Assembly (NCBI GenBank): GCA_030280995.1
Contig: JASXTE010000002.1
Coordinates: forward strand, 13,092,683 to 13,156,682
DNA length: 64,000 nucleotides
Origin: Hemileia vastatrix
Lineage: Eukaryota > Basidiomycota > Pucciniomycetes > Pucciniales > Zaghouaniaceae
Direction: 5' to 3'
The notes beneath the pieces were generated by a model that did not search any database, had not been told where the DNA came from, and worked only from the letters and a program-made list of their open reading frames with translations. Positions 1-10,592 of the stretch are shown piece by piece; position 1 is the first letter of the stretch; each line of letters starts with the position of its first letter. A program made the translations under genes and the position numbers.

Positions 1-740
1 TGACTGGGCTGGCCATTCTAGCATCTTGTTCAACTTCATAACACTTTTGAAAAAAATTTGAAAACTGTGAAGTGTATATAGGAGAATTTTACTCCATCAT
101 GTTTTGCTAGCCATGCGCAGAGTTTAGAAAGATAAACATTTTCAATAAAGTGCTTTGTTAAACACTGTTTTGGGGCAATAAAGACAAGAGGACCTTTGAT
201 ACTATAGTGAAATGATCCCCAAATCATTACTGAAGAACACCCACTCTTAAAAGTAGGTGTAAAATAAACTTTCTTATATTTTTCATTTGTTTGATGCCAG
301 AACATAGTGTGCCTTGATATCTCACCTGTGCAAAAGTCTGACTCATTTGACTACAGGACTGTTTTCCATTTTTGAAGATCTAGTGGAGAAAGACTTGAAA
401 GCATCAGTGGTGTCAAACTTCATGTGTTTCATGAATATATGGCTTTTTTTTTCAGCCACTTGGTTATTGAACTCTAACATGTCATAACACCAAAAAAAAG
501 GTTCAAGGGGATATATCCACAGTGAGTGTGTCTGACATCTTAGCCAATGTCGATTTACAGTTCTTTTCCATGGTCCAAGATATTTCTTGCAAGTCTAGTT
601 CAGTAAATCTTTTTAGGTAACTGGGACATTTGGGGGCTTCAACTGTGCCAGCCATATCATGCTTTTTGATAGTATTGCACACAGTGCCCCAATGAACATT
701 GAAAAAATTTAAAATTTCATATGGATTCACCCCATACATC
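1..740 (-). pseudogene. Tc1/mariner-type transposase relic, middle and C-terminal part (runs off the window)
   Basis: On the minus strand a DDE transposase of the Tc1 family can be read in pieces. A helix-turn-helix part at 739-503 begins MYGVNPYEIL. After a TGA at 503-505 comes a catalytic core read through several stops, including FWHQTNEKYKKVYF and SVMIWGSF (305-36). At the window edge the frame shifts and reads LEWPAQS, the start of the WPAQSPDLNPIE block that holds the third catalytic residue, so that residue lies outside the window. The position of the first catalytic Asp (usually TDES or SDES) reads SNES, a D-to-N change, while the second (HDG) is kept. The enzyme is dead through stops, frameshifts and a lost catalytic Asp. 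Its N-terminal codons lie 9.8 kb away at 10520-10592, separated by retroelement A. Tc1 enzymes cut and paste DNA at TA sites; the family call rests on motif order, the decay on direct reading. Confidence 0.8.
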
Positions 741-1091
741 TTTCACGCGCCACGTGACACTTGAGGCAAAAGCAGCTCACTAAATCAATAACACAGAGGT
801 CTAAATCCATACTCAAAGCGCAGAAAGCGATTCTACATAGCAACTGCAACTTCCCTTTGTGTACTCACTATTCAACCACGCTAATCTAAACTTTAAATCT
901 AAATTAGTCAATCTCTCAAAAGTGTGTTTAGTCTTTTCTTCGATAAGCGACGCACAGCGCAATAGTCAATGCAATATTCCGCTAAAAGGTTTATTAAGTA
1001 TTTGTGGGTTATTAACAGGGGTAGTGAGAATGGACGGGATGGTTAGTGAAGGATTAAAGGGTTAACGGTGTAGAGTAGACTCCTACAGTTA

Positions 1092-1424
1092 CCTTGCTGC
1101 AGGCAGAATCCGAGGGAGTTGGAAAAAGAAAAAGAAATCCCTGTCCCTCTAAGTAAACGTAAGATTCAATTAACTAAGATTGAAGATCTGCTTGAAGAGT
1201 TGGATAAGTTGAAAATCTGAGAGAAAGACTTTGAAAGTGTTGGAAACCTAATACCAGATTACACTGATACCAGTCACAGAAAATACTTAGAAAAAGCCGC
1301 AACACTTTCCCCAGAGACTGAAACGTACAGTAAAGTACCCCAGAAACTACCCTTGGGATGTTCTGTTCAAAGGTGCCTTATTAAAGGTCTGCCCCAGATT
1401 TACCCAGTTTCCCACCAAAATTAA
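1092..1424 (+). pseudogene. Degraded open frame in the insertion, unknown
   Basis: Reading from 1092 gives 110 codons to a TAA at 1422-1424 with one internal TGA. The first half is charged (LEKEKEIPVPLSKRK, then IEDLLEELDKLKI before the stop), and the second half reads HRKYLEKAATLSPETETYS. No ATG in this frame marks a clear start. I do not recognise the family. The low number of stops compared with neighbouring frames suggests former coding sequence, perhaps a captured gene fragment or a piece of the parent element's gag. It may also be chance. Confidence 0.3.
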
Positions 1425-1734
1425 AGAGTGTTCTTTATTATATTTTTATTTTATAAATTTTATAAGAAAAGAAATAAATTTTAGTCACCAAGGATGAGAG
1501 CTATCCAATGGTACCCTATATGTTGATATTTTTTATTATAATTGTTGTTATATGTTAAATATTGTTAATTATCAAAAAGACCCTTGTTATCGAAACTAAA
1601 AGACAAAAAACATGTAGAAGACTAAGATTCCCCCCTTTCTATCTGATTCTCCTCCTCCATACCTTTCCAACAATACCCTACATGCATAGGATCTACAATA
1701 AACTATTGATCTAACAAGCATAATAAATTCTAAC

Positions 1735-2040
1735 CAAATTTTGCCACAATAGCCAAACTTTTCTGCAGTGACCAAACTTTGCACTGGTGATCAGACTTTT
1801 CTACAGTGACCAAACTTTACCACAGTGCCCAGACTTTTCTGCAGTGACCAAACTTTACCACAGTGCCCAGACTTTTCTGCAGTGACCAAACTTTACCACA
1901 GTGCCCAGACTTTTCTGCAGTGACCAAACTTTGCACTGGTGATCAGACTTTCCCATTGTGAGCAAATTTTGCCATAATGAGCTAATTTGGCCAGAGTGAG
2001 TTAATCTTTTCACCACAACCAAACTTTTCCAGTACACTTC
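1735..2040. repeat. Minisatellite with 19-bp half-units
   Basis: Alternating 19-bp blocks of the type CAGTGACCAAACTTTACCA and CAGTGCCCAGACTTTTCTG form a 38-bp unit. Three nearly perfect copies lie at 1805-1925, with more diverged blocks on both sides. It lies wholly inside the 1366-bp insertion. Confidence 0.85.
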
Positions 2041-2230
2041 ACTTTTGCACCGGAAAATCACCGGAGCGAACTGGAGCTCACCGGAGTGCACCGGGAAAAA
2101 TGGCTACTCCATGAGCACACTGCATCCACCAAAAATACCAAGAGAGCCCTAGAAAATCCAGTAAAACCAATACCCAATCCATGAAACCATCAAATAACAA
2201 TAGGAATACCAACATATATCCATTCCAAAA

Positions 2231-2310
2231 CACCATAAATCCTCCAAAAAATCACCATAAATCCTCCAAAAATCACCATAAATCCTCCAAAAATCACCAT
2301 AAATCCACCC
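2231..2310. repeat. Tandem repeat, 21-22 bp unit
   Basis: Four consecutive copies of CACCATAAATCCTCCAAAAA with only A-run length differences, the last copy partial. It lies inside the 1366-bp insertion. Confidence 0.85.
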
Positions 2311-2540
2311 AAAAAAAAAAAATCCAGTTAACTCCCTTCAACCAAATTAACACCTGCTAACACCATGATTTTCTTCCAACCAAGGTCCAATCAAATTTTC
2401 ACCTAAGTAGCCTACCCAGATTTGGAATGCCACAACGGATGTTAGTGAGGAGGGTCCAGGTGTAATGGGTGTAATTTTGGAGGTCTGTGGTGTGTGGAAT
2501 AATTGATGGGTATGAGGTCAATGCGAGGAGGAGTAACAGA

Positions 2541-2549
2541 TATAAAAGG
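2541..2549 (+). promoter_or_regulatory. TATA box of the A-family LTR
   Basis: TATAAAAGG within GATATAAAAGGGGTTGG. The same motif sits at the same LTR position in the 3' LTR (10142-10150) and in the solo LTR (47121-47129), and as TATTTAAAG in element B, which supports a conserved core promoter. Confidence 0.65.
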
Positions 2550-2994
2550 GGTTGGATTTTGGTTCAATATTTCTTTATAATTAAATTATAAAACGTATCT
2601 ATAGTTAATAGTGGTAAAACTTGAAGTTAAATCATTATTATTGTACATTTCCTTATTTCCTCAGTAATCCTTTCTAAAACCTAGATCTTTGATTATTGAG
2701 CTTAAAACCCTTTGTGAGATCCTAAGAATATTAGTATTTCTTAAATTATATTGAGATTCTTATCGAACATATCTCAAAGCAGTAGCTCTTCCTTTGAGTC
2801 ATCTTCAAATCACTTCCTCGAAAATTTCCTCTGTGCTTCGAAGGAGTTTCTAAACTTCTCCCTCCATCTCACTTCCAGGAACACCCTTGACCTTGTGCAT
2901 AGGTCGTCTGGTGACAGTATAATTTAATTCTCCATAGTTCTCATTCTTTGCACTACTAAGTCCTTTTTTCAGGTGTTTCTAAATTCTTTTAAAA

Positions 2995-4136
2995 ATGGAA
3001 CCTGTTCAACACACTCCTCCTACAGGCGCTACTACTAGGGCTCGCGCCAGAGGCAGGCCAACAGCCACATGGCCTGTTTCCCGCACTCACTCCCTGGAAC
3101 CTCTCGAACTTAGGGAACAAGGACACTCAGTCCAATCTGTAGAAGACATCCCCCAGAATTTTGATGATTCCAGCAATGAAGAAGAAGGAGAGGATACGAT
3201 GCATGAGGCACCATCTGCCCCTGCTACTCACCCTTCTGGTCAACCTTCGAAACCTGGACCATCTAATTCTCTGGAAGACTTCATGAGACTTTTCATGAAG
3301 ACCCTTTCAAATCCAACGTCTTCGGAGGGATCAAAATTCAAAACTCCTTCCATGAAATATCCTGATAAGTTCAATGGGGAACATCCAGACAGATTACGCC
3401 CCTTCTTGCAAACATGCAAGCTCCTGTTCCATGACAACCAATCCAAGGTTGTTTAAGCTTTTCATTCCTAGCCAGAAAGGCAGCAAGGTGGTCCAAACCT
3501 TATCTTCTCATGCTCTCTTTGACAGAAACCCACTTACTCATTAATAACTGGGAAAAGTTTGAAGACCAACTTTTTATGTTGTTCGGTGACCCTAATGAAA
3601 CTGACAATGCGGAAATTGAACTTGATTTCCTCTGTATGAGTGATAATGGTAAAGCCTCTGAATATATCTTGAACTTCAGAGGACTTCAAACTCGAGTAGG
3701 TTGGAATGATGCTGCCCTCAAGTATCATTTCAAAAAGGGACTTCCTTTGAGGATTCTGGATCAATCAAATCTTCATGGTCAGAAGATGACTACTTTAATG
3801 GATTGAACCCTTGAACTCAATGGCGTTTACCAAGGACAACTACAACATTGTTGATACGCCAATAAAACTCAAGGCCTAAATTTTAAATCGGGACCTTCTT
3901 CACACCCACAGCCAACTAAATCCAAACCCAATAAGGGAAAAGACAAACCTCGACCAAAAAGCTCTACCTCAGGTGATATCAGTAAGGTATTAGATCCAAA
4001 AGGGGAACTTAAAGAAGCTGAGAGGAAGAGACGAGCAGATAATGGGTTATGTATGTATTGTGGGGGTAAGCACAAGCTAGAAGATTGTGTAAAGTTGAAG
4101 GATAGAGAAGGTACTAGTTCAAGGTTAAAAAACTAG
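2995..4136 (+). pseudogene. gag: gag of element A (nucleocapsid protein, broken)
   Basis: The start ATG at 2995 opens a basic, Arg-rich N terminus (MEPVQHTPPTGATTRARA) followed by an acidic linker. The capsid-like part is split: the frame closes at 3456, a frameshifted stretch covers 3457-3509, and the frame reopens at 3510-3806 (LLINNWEKFEDQLFMLFGDP, a retrotransposon-gag helix region). A TGA at 3804-3806 and further changes near 3850 break it again. A zinc knuckle CMYCGGKHKLEDC (CX2CX3HX4C) is intact near 4050-4090, and the gene ends at TAG 4134-4136. Gag packages the element RNA in cytoplasmic particles. The related gag of B (19282-20475) shows the undamaged order. Confidence 0.85.
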
Positions 4137-4150
4137 TAGATATTTTACTT

Positions 4151-7100
4151 GTGTGCAAAGCAAACTATCTTATCTCTCCCAGTGCACAGAACCTCCATGT
4201 CTTAAGGACTGGAGTTGCCTTAAACTGCTTGAGATTCATTCTTTTTAAGGAGGATACCCCCTTCAGTTATCACATAGACTCTGGAGCTACAATTTCTTTT
4301 GTCAGTTTATCTTTTGCCGAGAAGTTAAAGCTGACATTCACAGATATCAATCAAACTCCAATTTACTTGGTCGAATCAGAGGAACCCAAATATTGGGTAA
4401 GTAAGAAAGTTTTATGGGTTTTCAACTTTCCGAATTTTCCCCCCTTTGAGTGGGAATTATCAGTCTTGAACGCCCCAAGAATGAACAATACCATCCTTGG
4501 CCATGACCTTTTAATGCATTAGAATCCTGAAATTGATTGGTCACAGGGATTGATCACCCAACGCACTAAGTATATTTCTGACTCTTCAATGCAGGTCAAT
4601 AGGGAGTTAAACAACCCGCCTGACAATGTCCTGCTAAGGGACAAATCTCTGCCAGATGAATTGCAAGCATCTGATATTTCTCTAAATGAGAAATTGGCTA
4701 ACCCTTCTAGCTCAATCACTTCACTTGAAGAGGATTTAAATTGCCTTGAAGTAGTCGAATTATGCTCTCTCAATTCTGGTCTTCCCTCGACAGATTCTCT
4801 TGAAGATGATGAGGAAAACCAAATCAACGTTGAAGCCATTAAATCAACTCTACCAGAAATCTGTCACGATTTCCTTGATGTTTTCTCAATGCACAAGGCC
4901 AATAAGTTACCACCTCATTGACCCTACGACCATCAAATAGAGTTAATAGGTCCAGTACCTCCAGCAGGTCCTGTCTATTCTTTGTTGAAGGACAAATCTC
5001 AAGTTCTTTGAGACTACATTGCAGAGAATGTAGCCAAAGTTTTCATCAGAGCCAGTAAATCTCCAACCGGCTCCACTGTTCTTTTCATAAAGAAAAAGGA
5101 TGGTAGTCTTAGGCTGTGTGTTGACTATAGAAAGCTCAACACAGTTACTAAGAAGAATGCATATCCCATTCCTCCTATGTCATTTCTTCTTACCCTTTTC
5201 AATGGTGCTAATTTATTTTTCATAATTGATCTTAGAGGTGCTTATAATCTTATTTGCATTGCGGAAGGTCATGAACCACTGACTGCAATGCGCACTAGAT
5301 TTGGTAGTTTTGAATATTTAGTCATGCCTTTTGGATTATGTAATGCATCATCTACTTTTCAAACTTTTGTTAATGAAATCTTTCAAGATGTTTTCAAACA
5401 ATTAGTTGTCGTCTATTTAGATGATATTTTAATTTTCTCAAAGACACTGGATGAACATATTCATCATGTTCAACAGGTTTTAAATTGCCTTCAAGATCAC
5501 GGTCTCTACGCCAAGCACAATAAATGCAAATTCCATCTCAAATCTATTGATTTTTTAGGGTTTATGTTGTCCACTGATGATTTAGTCATGGACGACAGAA
5601 AGGTCCAAAAAGTCCTGGAATGGCCTGAGCCCAAAACCATTAAATCCCTCCAAGGATTTTTGGGTTTTGCCAATTTATATAGAATATTTATTAAAGATTA
5701 CTCTAAAACTATTTCCAATCTTACTTCTCTTCTTAGAAAAGATATTACTTTTGTTTTTACTTCTACAGCACGAAAGGAATTCAAAGCATTGAAAACCGCG
5801 TTCACCACAGCTCCAATTCTTTGACACTTTGATCCTTCTGCTTTGACAATAGACAGACGCTAGCGATTATGCTATTGCAGGGGTCATTTCTCAATTCAAT
5901 CCTGAAACAAAATTGTTTCATCCTGTTGCTTTTGAGTCAGGCAAACTCATTGCGGCAGAATTAAATTACAAAATTCATGACAAAGAGCTTTTAGCTATTA
6001 TTCATTGTCTTAAAAAATGGTGTTCTTTTCAAATCCTGACTGACCATAATGCTTTGAAATACTTTATGTCTTGCAAAGTGTTAACCAGGCGTCAAGCCAG
6101 ATGGGCTGAATTTCTGTCTGAATTTCCTTTTTCTATTTCCTATCGCCCAGGTAAGAACTGTATTGTCCCAGATATCCTGTCATGTTGGGAAGACATTTAC
6201 CCACAGCGGGGGGACGCATTTGCTGACTAGAACCCAGCAAATGTGAAATCAATCTTCAATGAATCAATGTTAACAATTCAATCTTTTCAAAATCCACTAA
6301 CCAACATCCTCGAAGCTCAGTTGAAGGACAAGTATTGTTTAGGGTTAAAAGACAAAATACTCTTGAAGCAAGGGGCCAAAAAATTTAGTATTGAATCAGG
6401 CATATTAGTTTTCAAAGGTAGAGTAGTCATACTCGACAACAACAAAATAAAATTATGGATTTTCAATAGTTGAAATGATTCTCCATTAGCTGGTCATTTT
6501 GGGGTTGATAAAACCTACCAGTTAATAGAAAGGGATTTCTTCTGGCCAGGAATGAGAAGAGAAATCAAGGCCTATATAAGATCTTGTTATGAATGTAATA
6601 GGAATAAGGCTCCCGTCACCGGAAGCATGGGTTGCTTCAACCACTTCCTATTCCCTCTAAACCTTGGGAATCTTTATTGATGGATTTCATTTCTCAACCT
6701 CCTCTTTCTAATAATTTTGATTCCATATTAGTAATAGTAGATAGATTTTCAAAAATGTCTATTTTCATAAAAACCACTACTACTGCTTCAGCAGAAGATT
6801 TGTCAAAATTTTTTCTAGAATATATATGTTCCAAACATGGCTTACCTAATGATATTATTTCAGATAGAGGCTCATTGTTTGTATCCACATTCTGGACCCA
6901 ACTGTGTCGACAACTCAATATCACGAGGAACCTCTCCACGGCCTATCACCCTGAAACCGATGGTCAAACAGAAAGAGTTAACCAAATCCTCGAACAATAT
7001 CTTCGAATGTATGTCAGTTACCAACAAGACGATTGGCCGAATTTGCTTATAATAACTCGACTCATTCTTCGACACGACAATCTCCCTTAGAAACCATTTA

Positions 7101-7709
7101 TGGACAACATCCTCGATTCAACTCAATCCATGTAGGAACTAATCATCCTGCGGAACATTATCTTCGAACTATATCACGACTCCAAGAAGAACTTAAAACA
7201 AATTTGGAATCAGCGATTCGAAGATACAAGGAACAGGCCAACAAACATCGACAATCTGCTCCTTCCTTTAAACCAGGCGACAAAGTATGGCTCGACCACG
7301 AAACATTCAAACAACACGACCATCAAAGAAACTGGCTGAAAAGCGCTTGGGACCATTCGAAATTGACTCTGAAGTCTCTAAAACTGCATTTCGACTCAAG
7401 TTACCTCCTAAATGGTAGGCAATTCACCCTGTTTTCCATGTATCTCTCCTGGAACTGGCTCGAGAAATATACCCGGGCAAGAACCAACCCCCTCCGGAAC
7501 CGGTTGAAGTAGAAGATCATCTAGAGTGGGAAGTAAGTTGTATCCTTGATTCAAGAATGCGCAAGGGGAAACTTCAATACCTTGTGGAATGGGAAGGCTT
7601 CCTCAATGACTCAAAAAAAACATCCTGGGAACCAGCCATCAATGTTTCTAACGCCCCTGAACTCCTAAAATCTTTTCATTTGAAATATCCTTTAAAACCA
7701 AAACCTTAA
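4151..7709 (+). pseudogene. pol: pol of element A: protease, RT, RNase H, integrase, chromodomain (broken)
   Basis: Protease: HIDSGATISFVS near 4270-4310. RT: VDYRKLNTVTKKNAYPIPPM, LVMPFGLCNASSTFQ and YLDD around 5100-5440. RNase [15 protein letters not shown] and DHNALKYF, 5850-6200. Integrase: zinc-binding HFGVDKTYQLIERDFFWPG, then catalytic MDFIS, SDRGS and TERVN (6480-6990). A chromodomain (VEDHLEWEV to WEPAIN) ends at TAA 7707-7709. Damage includes TGA at 4919-4921, 5009-5011, 5822-5824 and 6471-6473, TAG near 4520 and 6230, and frameshifts near 5850, 6630 and 7080. Four of the TGAs sit where relatives carry Arg or where element B has CAA, pointing to CGA decay. Pol copies the RNA to DNA and inserts it; chromodomains of chromoviruses are known to guide insertion to heterochromatin. 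Confidence 0.9.
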
Positions 7710-8279
7710 AATTTCTTTTATTTTAAATTTTCTTTTTCTTTCTTTCTTTTTCTTGTAAAAAAATCTAAAACACCTCTTAAATTTCTTAGCCTTGTTTTCT
7801 TTTTTCTCTCTCTTCTTTTTCTTTCTTCTCCTTCTATAAAATTTTTCTCCAAAACCAACTAAAAGTAAAATCAAAATTAGAATTAAATAAAATAAAATAA
7901 AACAAAACAAAATAAAAATAAAATAAAATAAAATAAATAGAATAAACATAAATAATAAAATAAAATAAAAAACTCTTTAATCTCTCTAAATATTTTCTTT
8001 CTTTTCTTTTTCAATTCTCTAAATACATTCTTTTCTTAAATTTGAAATTCTCTTTAAAATTTTCTTTCTAAAAATTTATTCTCTCTTTAAAAACTTTCTT
8101 TCCTTCGAATCATCAAATCTTGTACGACACGACCATTTCCTCGAACTTAACTTCAACCTCTAAAATCTCCCTATAAAGAATTCTTCGAACAAATGATTCT
8201 TCTTTTCAAATTCTCTTTAAATTCTAAATTCTGTTTTTTTTCTTTTCTTTCTTCTTCCTCTCTTTTCAACTAAAATTTC

Positions 8280-8316
<37 letters not shown>

Positions 8317-8630
8317 ATCAACAACTTTTTGCAAAAAACAAATTCGTCTTTCATTAAATTCTCAATTCAACAAACTCATCCCATCACCAACCGTTTTTTT
8401 TCTCTCTTCTCTTACATAAATTTTTCTTTTAAAAATTTAAAACTTCCTTCAATTAAATAACTTCTTTCTTTCTTATTTAAATTTCTTCTTTCAAATTCTA
8501 AAGCAAAATTTTATTTAAAACTTTTTTTTTCTCTCTCTCCCAAATCTTATAAAAATAATAATCTTCACCTACAATAAAAAATAAATAAAATAAAATAAAA
8601 TAAAATAAAACTAAAATACAATTCTATTTT
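7710..8630. other. Low-complexity 3' region of element A
   Basis: Pyrimidine-rich on the plus strand, with AAATA-type runs (7880-7975 and 8580-8610) and a 32-bp poly(A) at 8282-8313. Open frames here are compositional artefacts. The downstream element-B relative breaks off in the corresponding AAATA-rich stretch. Confidence 0.6.
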
Positions 8631-9603
8631 CTACTTTTTTACATCTCTCCTTTTCATTTCAAATTTTTCTCGAACCAATCTTTTCATCTTTTCCAATACT
8701 ACCCTTATCTCCTTCCTGCATTTCTCAAATACCTCCTCCTCTCCTACCGGAACCACCTCTCCAATCTCCAAGAGTTCCTCGGCCACGTCGAAGGAAGCAG
8801 CATCAATAATTGTATCGACCTCCCCACACAACTCTTCTGCGAACCTTACTCGTCGACCCTGACGAGGTTTCTTTGACCACACCTGGTCCAGCGTGTCTTC
8901 AGGTTCTTCGTTTCCACCCATGACCGGAGGGTTTGCCTCAGTTGGTAAAAGCGATGCAGGCTCCCCAATCGGGTCTTCAATGGAATTCGATGTCTAAACA
9001 AAACTCATCAGTAACCTCATCCTTAAAAAACAACAACAAAAATCTTACTTCGAAGATGGGGTCAGGTTCTAAGAATAACCTTGGCGCCACCTCTACCTCT
9101 ACCTCTGCTTCTCTTTCCTCCTCGTCATCTTCAATGACCACCCGTTGTTTCTTGGGTGCCCGCCCTGGAACAGGGACTTCATCTTCATCTTCCTCCACCA
9201 ATTTGTCGACTTCTTCTTCGACACCCCGCTTCGAACTCGTGGCCTGGGTTACCCAGGTTGTGATCTTGTTGTTGAGCTCCTTATCATTCTCCCCCACCGA
9301 TTGATCATCTCCAAACGAGACATCCCAAATGTCTTCAACCACCTCTTTTGTTTTAGGGATCACCCAAAACTTGGTCTTGGTAAACCATTGTTCGATCTCT
9401 GCATTCTTCGTCAATGCATCACACGCCACTCTTCGCCAACGGCAAAACTCGCATTTCTGGCGAGGGCCTTGAGTCGCCGTACTTTCAACACAGAAGTATT
9501 CCATACTTTCACAAGCCGTGCAAGCTTGGGAAAAATGTCGCGTAATCATTCCCCCATCCGCTTTAGGGTGTGGAGGCGTAGGTGTGGGAGTAGGACAATT
9601 CAT
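8631..9603 (-). CDS. Two-exon antisense gene in the 3' region of element A, Cys-rich protein of unknown function
   Basis: Exon 1 runs from ATG at 9603 to 9049 (185 codons). The intron is 9048-8994 (55 nt, GTAAGA...TTTAG, phase 0), and exon 2 is 8993-8631 (120 codons plus stop), giving about 305 residues. Splicing joins PDPIFE to TSNSIEDP and stays open, where the unspliced frame stops after DIEFH, so the intron is well supported. Residues about 28-62 hold two CX2CX6C clusters, CTACESMEYFC and CEFCRWRRVAC, likely metal binding. The middle is acidic (residues 125-175) with a PKKQR basic patch, and exon 2 has KKPRQGRRVRF. The gene lies antisense to the retroelement, between chromodomain and 3' LTR, with a TATATATATA stretch upstream. 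Both exons are stop-free while gag-pol is broken, so it decays more slowly or is younger. It might act in DNA or RNA binding; that is inference. Confidence 0.6.
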
Positions 9604-9633
9604 TACAGGGAAATTAATAAATAAGGAAGAAAA

Positions 9634-9643
9634 TATATATATA
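9634..9643 (-). promoter_or_regulatory. Possible TATA box of the antisense gene
   Basis: TATATATATA, about 30 bp upstream of the ATG at 9603 on the minus strand. The spacing to the start codon is short, so transcription would begin very near the ATG. Low specificity in AT-rich DNA. Confidence 0.3.
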
Positions 9644-9711
9644 GAAGAAGGGAAACTAGTGTGAGAAGATGGCTCAAGCTCAACGGAGCTTGCGTTTTAT
9701 ACCCGGGCATC

Positions 9712-9730
9712 TGTCACGTGCCACGTGACA
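9712..9730. promoter_or_regulatory. Palindromic LTR end with two CACGTG boxes
   Basis: The first 19 bases, TGTCACGTGCCACGTGACA, form a perfect inverted repeat around a central C and hold two CACGTG motifs, the classic site of fungal bHLH factors (E-box/G-box). The other copies have lost the first box: CACGCG at 744-749, CACACG in the solo LTR, and both are gone in B (TGTCACACTTTATGTGACAC), mostly by CpG-type changes. Confidence 0.5.
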
Positions 9731-10519
9731 CTCGAGGCAAAAGCAGCTCACTAAATCAATAACACAGAGGTCTAAATCCATACTCAAAGCACAGAAAGCG
9801 ATTCTACATAGCAACTGCAACTTCCCTTTGTGTACTCACTATTCAACCGCGCTAATCTAAACTTTAAATATAAATTAGTCAATCTCTCAAAAGTGTGTTT
9901 AGTCTTTTCTTCGATAAGCGACGCACAGTGCAATAGTCAATGCAATATTCCGCTAAAAGGTTTATTAAGTATTTGTGGGTTATTAACAGGGGTAGTGAGA
10001 ATGGACGGGATGGTTAGTGGAGGATTAAAGGGTTAACGGATGTTAGTGAGGAGGGTCCAGGTGTAACGGGTGTAATTTTGGAGGTCTGTGGTGTGCAGAA
10101 TAATGGATGGGTATGAGATCAATGCCAGGAGGAGTAATGGATATAAAAGGGGTTGGATTTTGGTTCAATATTTCTTTAGAATTAAATTATAAAAACGTAT
10201 CTATAGTTAATAGTGGTAAAACTTCAAGTTAAATCATTATTATTGTACATTTCCTTATTTCCTCAGTAATAATTTCTAAAACCTAGATCTTTGATTATTG
10301 AGTTTACAACCCTTTGTGAGATCCTAAGAATATTAGTATTATCTTAAATTCTATTGAGATTCTTATCGAACATATCTTTAAGCAGTAGCTCTTCCTTTGA
10401 GTCATCTTCGAATCACTTCCTCGAACATTTCCTCTGTGCTTTGAAGGAGTTTCTAAACTTCTCCCTCCATCTCACTTCCAGGAACACCCTCAACCTTGTG
10501 TATAGGTCGTCTGGTGACA
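9712..10519 (+). repeat. 3' LTR of element A (808 bp)
   Basis: Starts TGTCACGTGCCACGTGACA and ends CTGGTGACA. It has the same length as the solo LTR at 46690-47497. TATAAAAGG lies at 10142-10150. It is followed by the duplicated target ACATC and then by the N-terminal codons of the interrupted Tc1 gene. Confidence 0.93.
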
Positions 10520-10592
10520 ACATCAACATGTTAGCAATTTTTGGTTTCACTTTGGTTTTTGGCTGTTTCTTGCAAGGTGGAGGATGAGCCAT
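10520..10592 (-). pseudogene. N-terminal codons of the interrupted Tc1-like transposase
   Basis: On the minus strand, ATG at 10592-10590 opens a proline- and lysine-rich start (MAHPPPCKKQPKTKVKP). It runs through KIANM to the target duplication ACATC and continues in frame into MYGVNPYEIL at 739. The reading frame is continuous when element A and one ACATC copy are removed, which shows A inserted into this gene. Confidence 0.8.

Larger units (their letters stand above)
1069..2434. mobile_element. 1366-bp unclassified insertion inside the 5' LTR of A
   Basis: The segment begins TGTAGAG and ends GCCACA, so it has TG...CA borders. It is flanked by ACGG on both sides (1065-1068 and 2435-2438); with AACGG the duplication would be 5 bp and the insert one base shorter. 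Comparison with two uninterrupted LTR copies proves it is an insertion. It contains a degraded open frame (1092-1424), a 19-bp-periodic minisatellite and a 21-bp repeat, and no recognisable gag, pol or transposase domain. It could be a large solo LTR or a non-autonomous LTR element. Confidence 0.7.
741..2916 (+). repeat. 5' LTR of element A, split by an insertion
   Basis: LTR sequence occupies 741-1068 and 2435-2916 and aligns with the 808-bp 3' LTR at 9712-10519 and the solo LTR at 46690-47497. The first base pair of the TG...CA border is mutated (TTTCAC). A TATA box (TATAAAAGG) lies at 2541-2549, followed downstream by the transcribed repeat region and the GGTGACA end. The break at 1068/2435 is a later insertion, since the other LTR copies run straight through ACGGATG at this point. 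Confidence 0.9.
741..10519 (+). mobile_element. Ty3/gypsy chromovirus A, complete with both LTRs (decayed)
   Basis: The element starts at 741 (TTTCAC, from TGTCAC) and ends at 10519 (GTGACA). It is flanked by the 5-bp duplication ACATC at 736-740 and 10520-10524. Order on the plus strand: LTR, gag, protease, reverse transcriptase, RNase H, integrase, chromodomain, a 2-kb 3' region with an antisense gene, LTR. It inserted into a Tc1 transposase gene. A 1.37-kb insertion interrupts its 5' LTR. I could not find a convincing tRNA primer-binding site next to the 5' LTR: the sequence after 2916 reads GTATAATTTAAT in A and similarly in its relative B. Coding regions contain several in-frame stops, so the element is not autonomous now. 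Confidence 0.92.

Noticed and set aside
859..1065. 68-residue frame repeated at 9830-10036
   Set aside because: Part of the A-family LTR, not a gene.
2917..2940. Primer-binding site of element A
   Set aside because: No TGG-starting tRNA-complementary sequence next to the LTR; self-priming is possible but unproven.
7692..7949. Lys-rich and Ile/Phe-rich minus-strand frame
   Set aside because: Low-complexity 3' region of element A; composition artefact.
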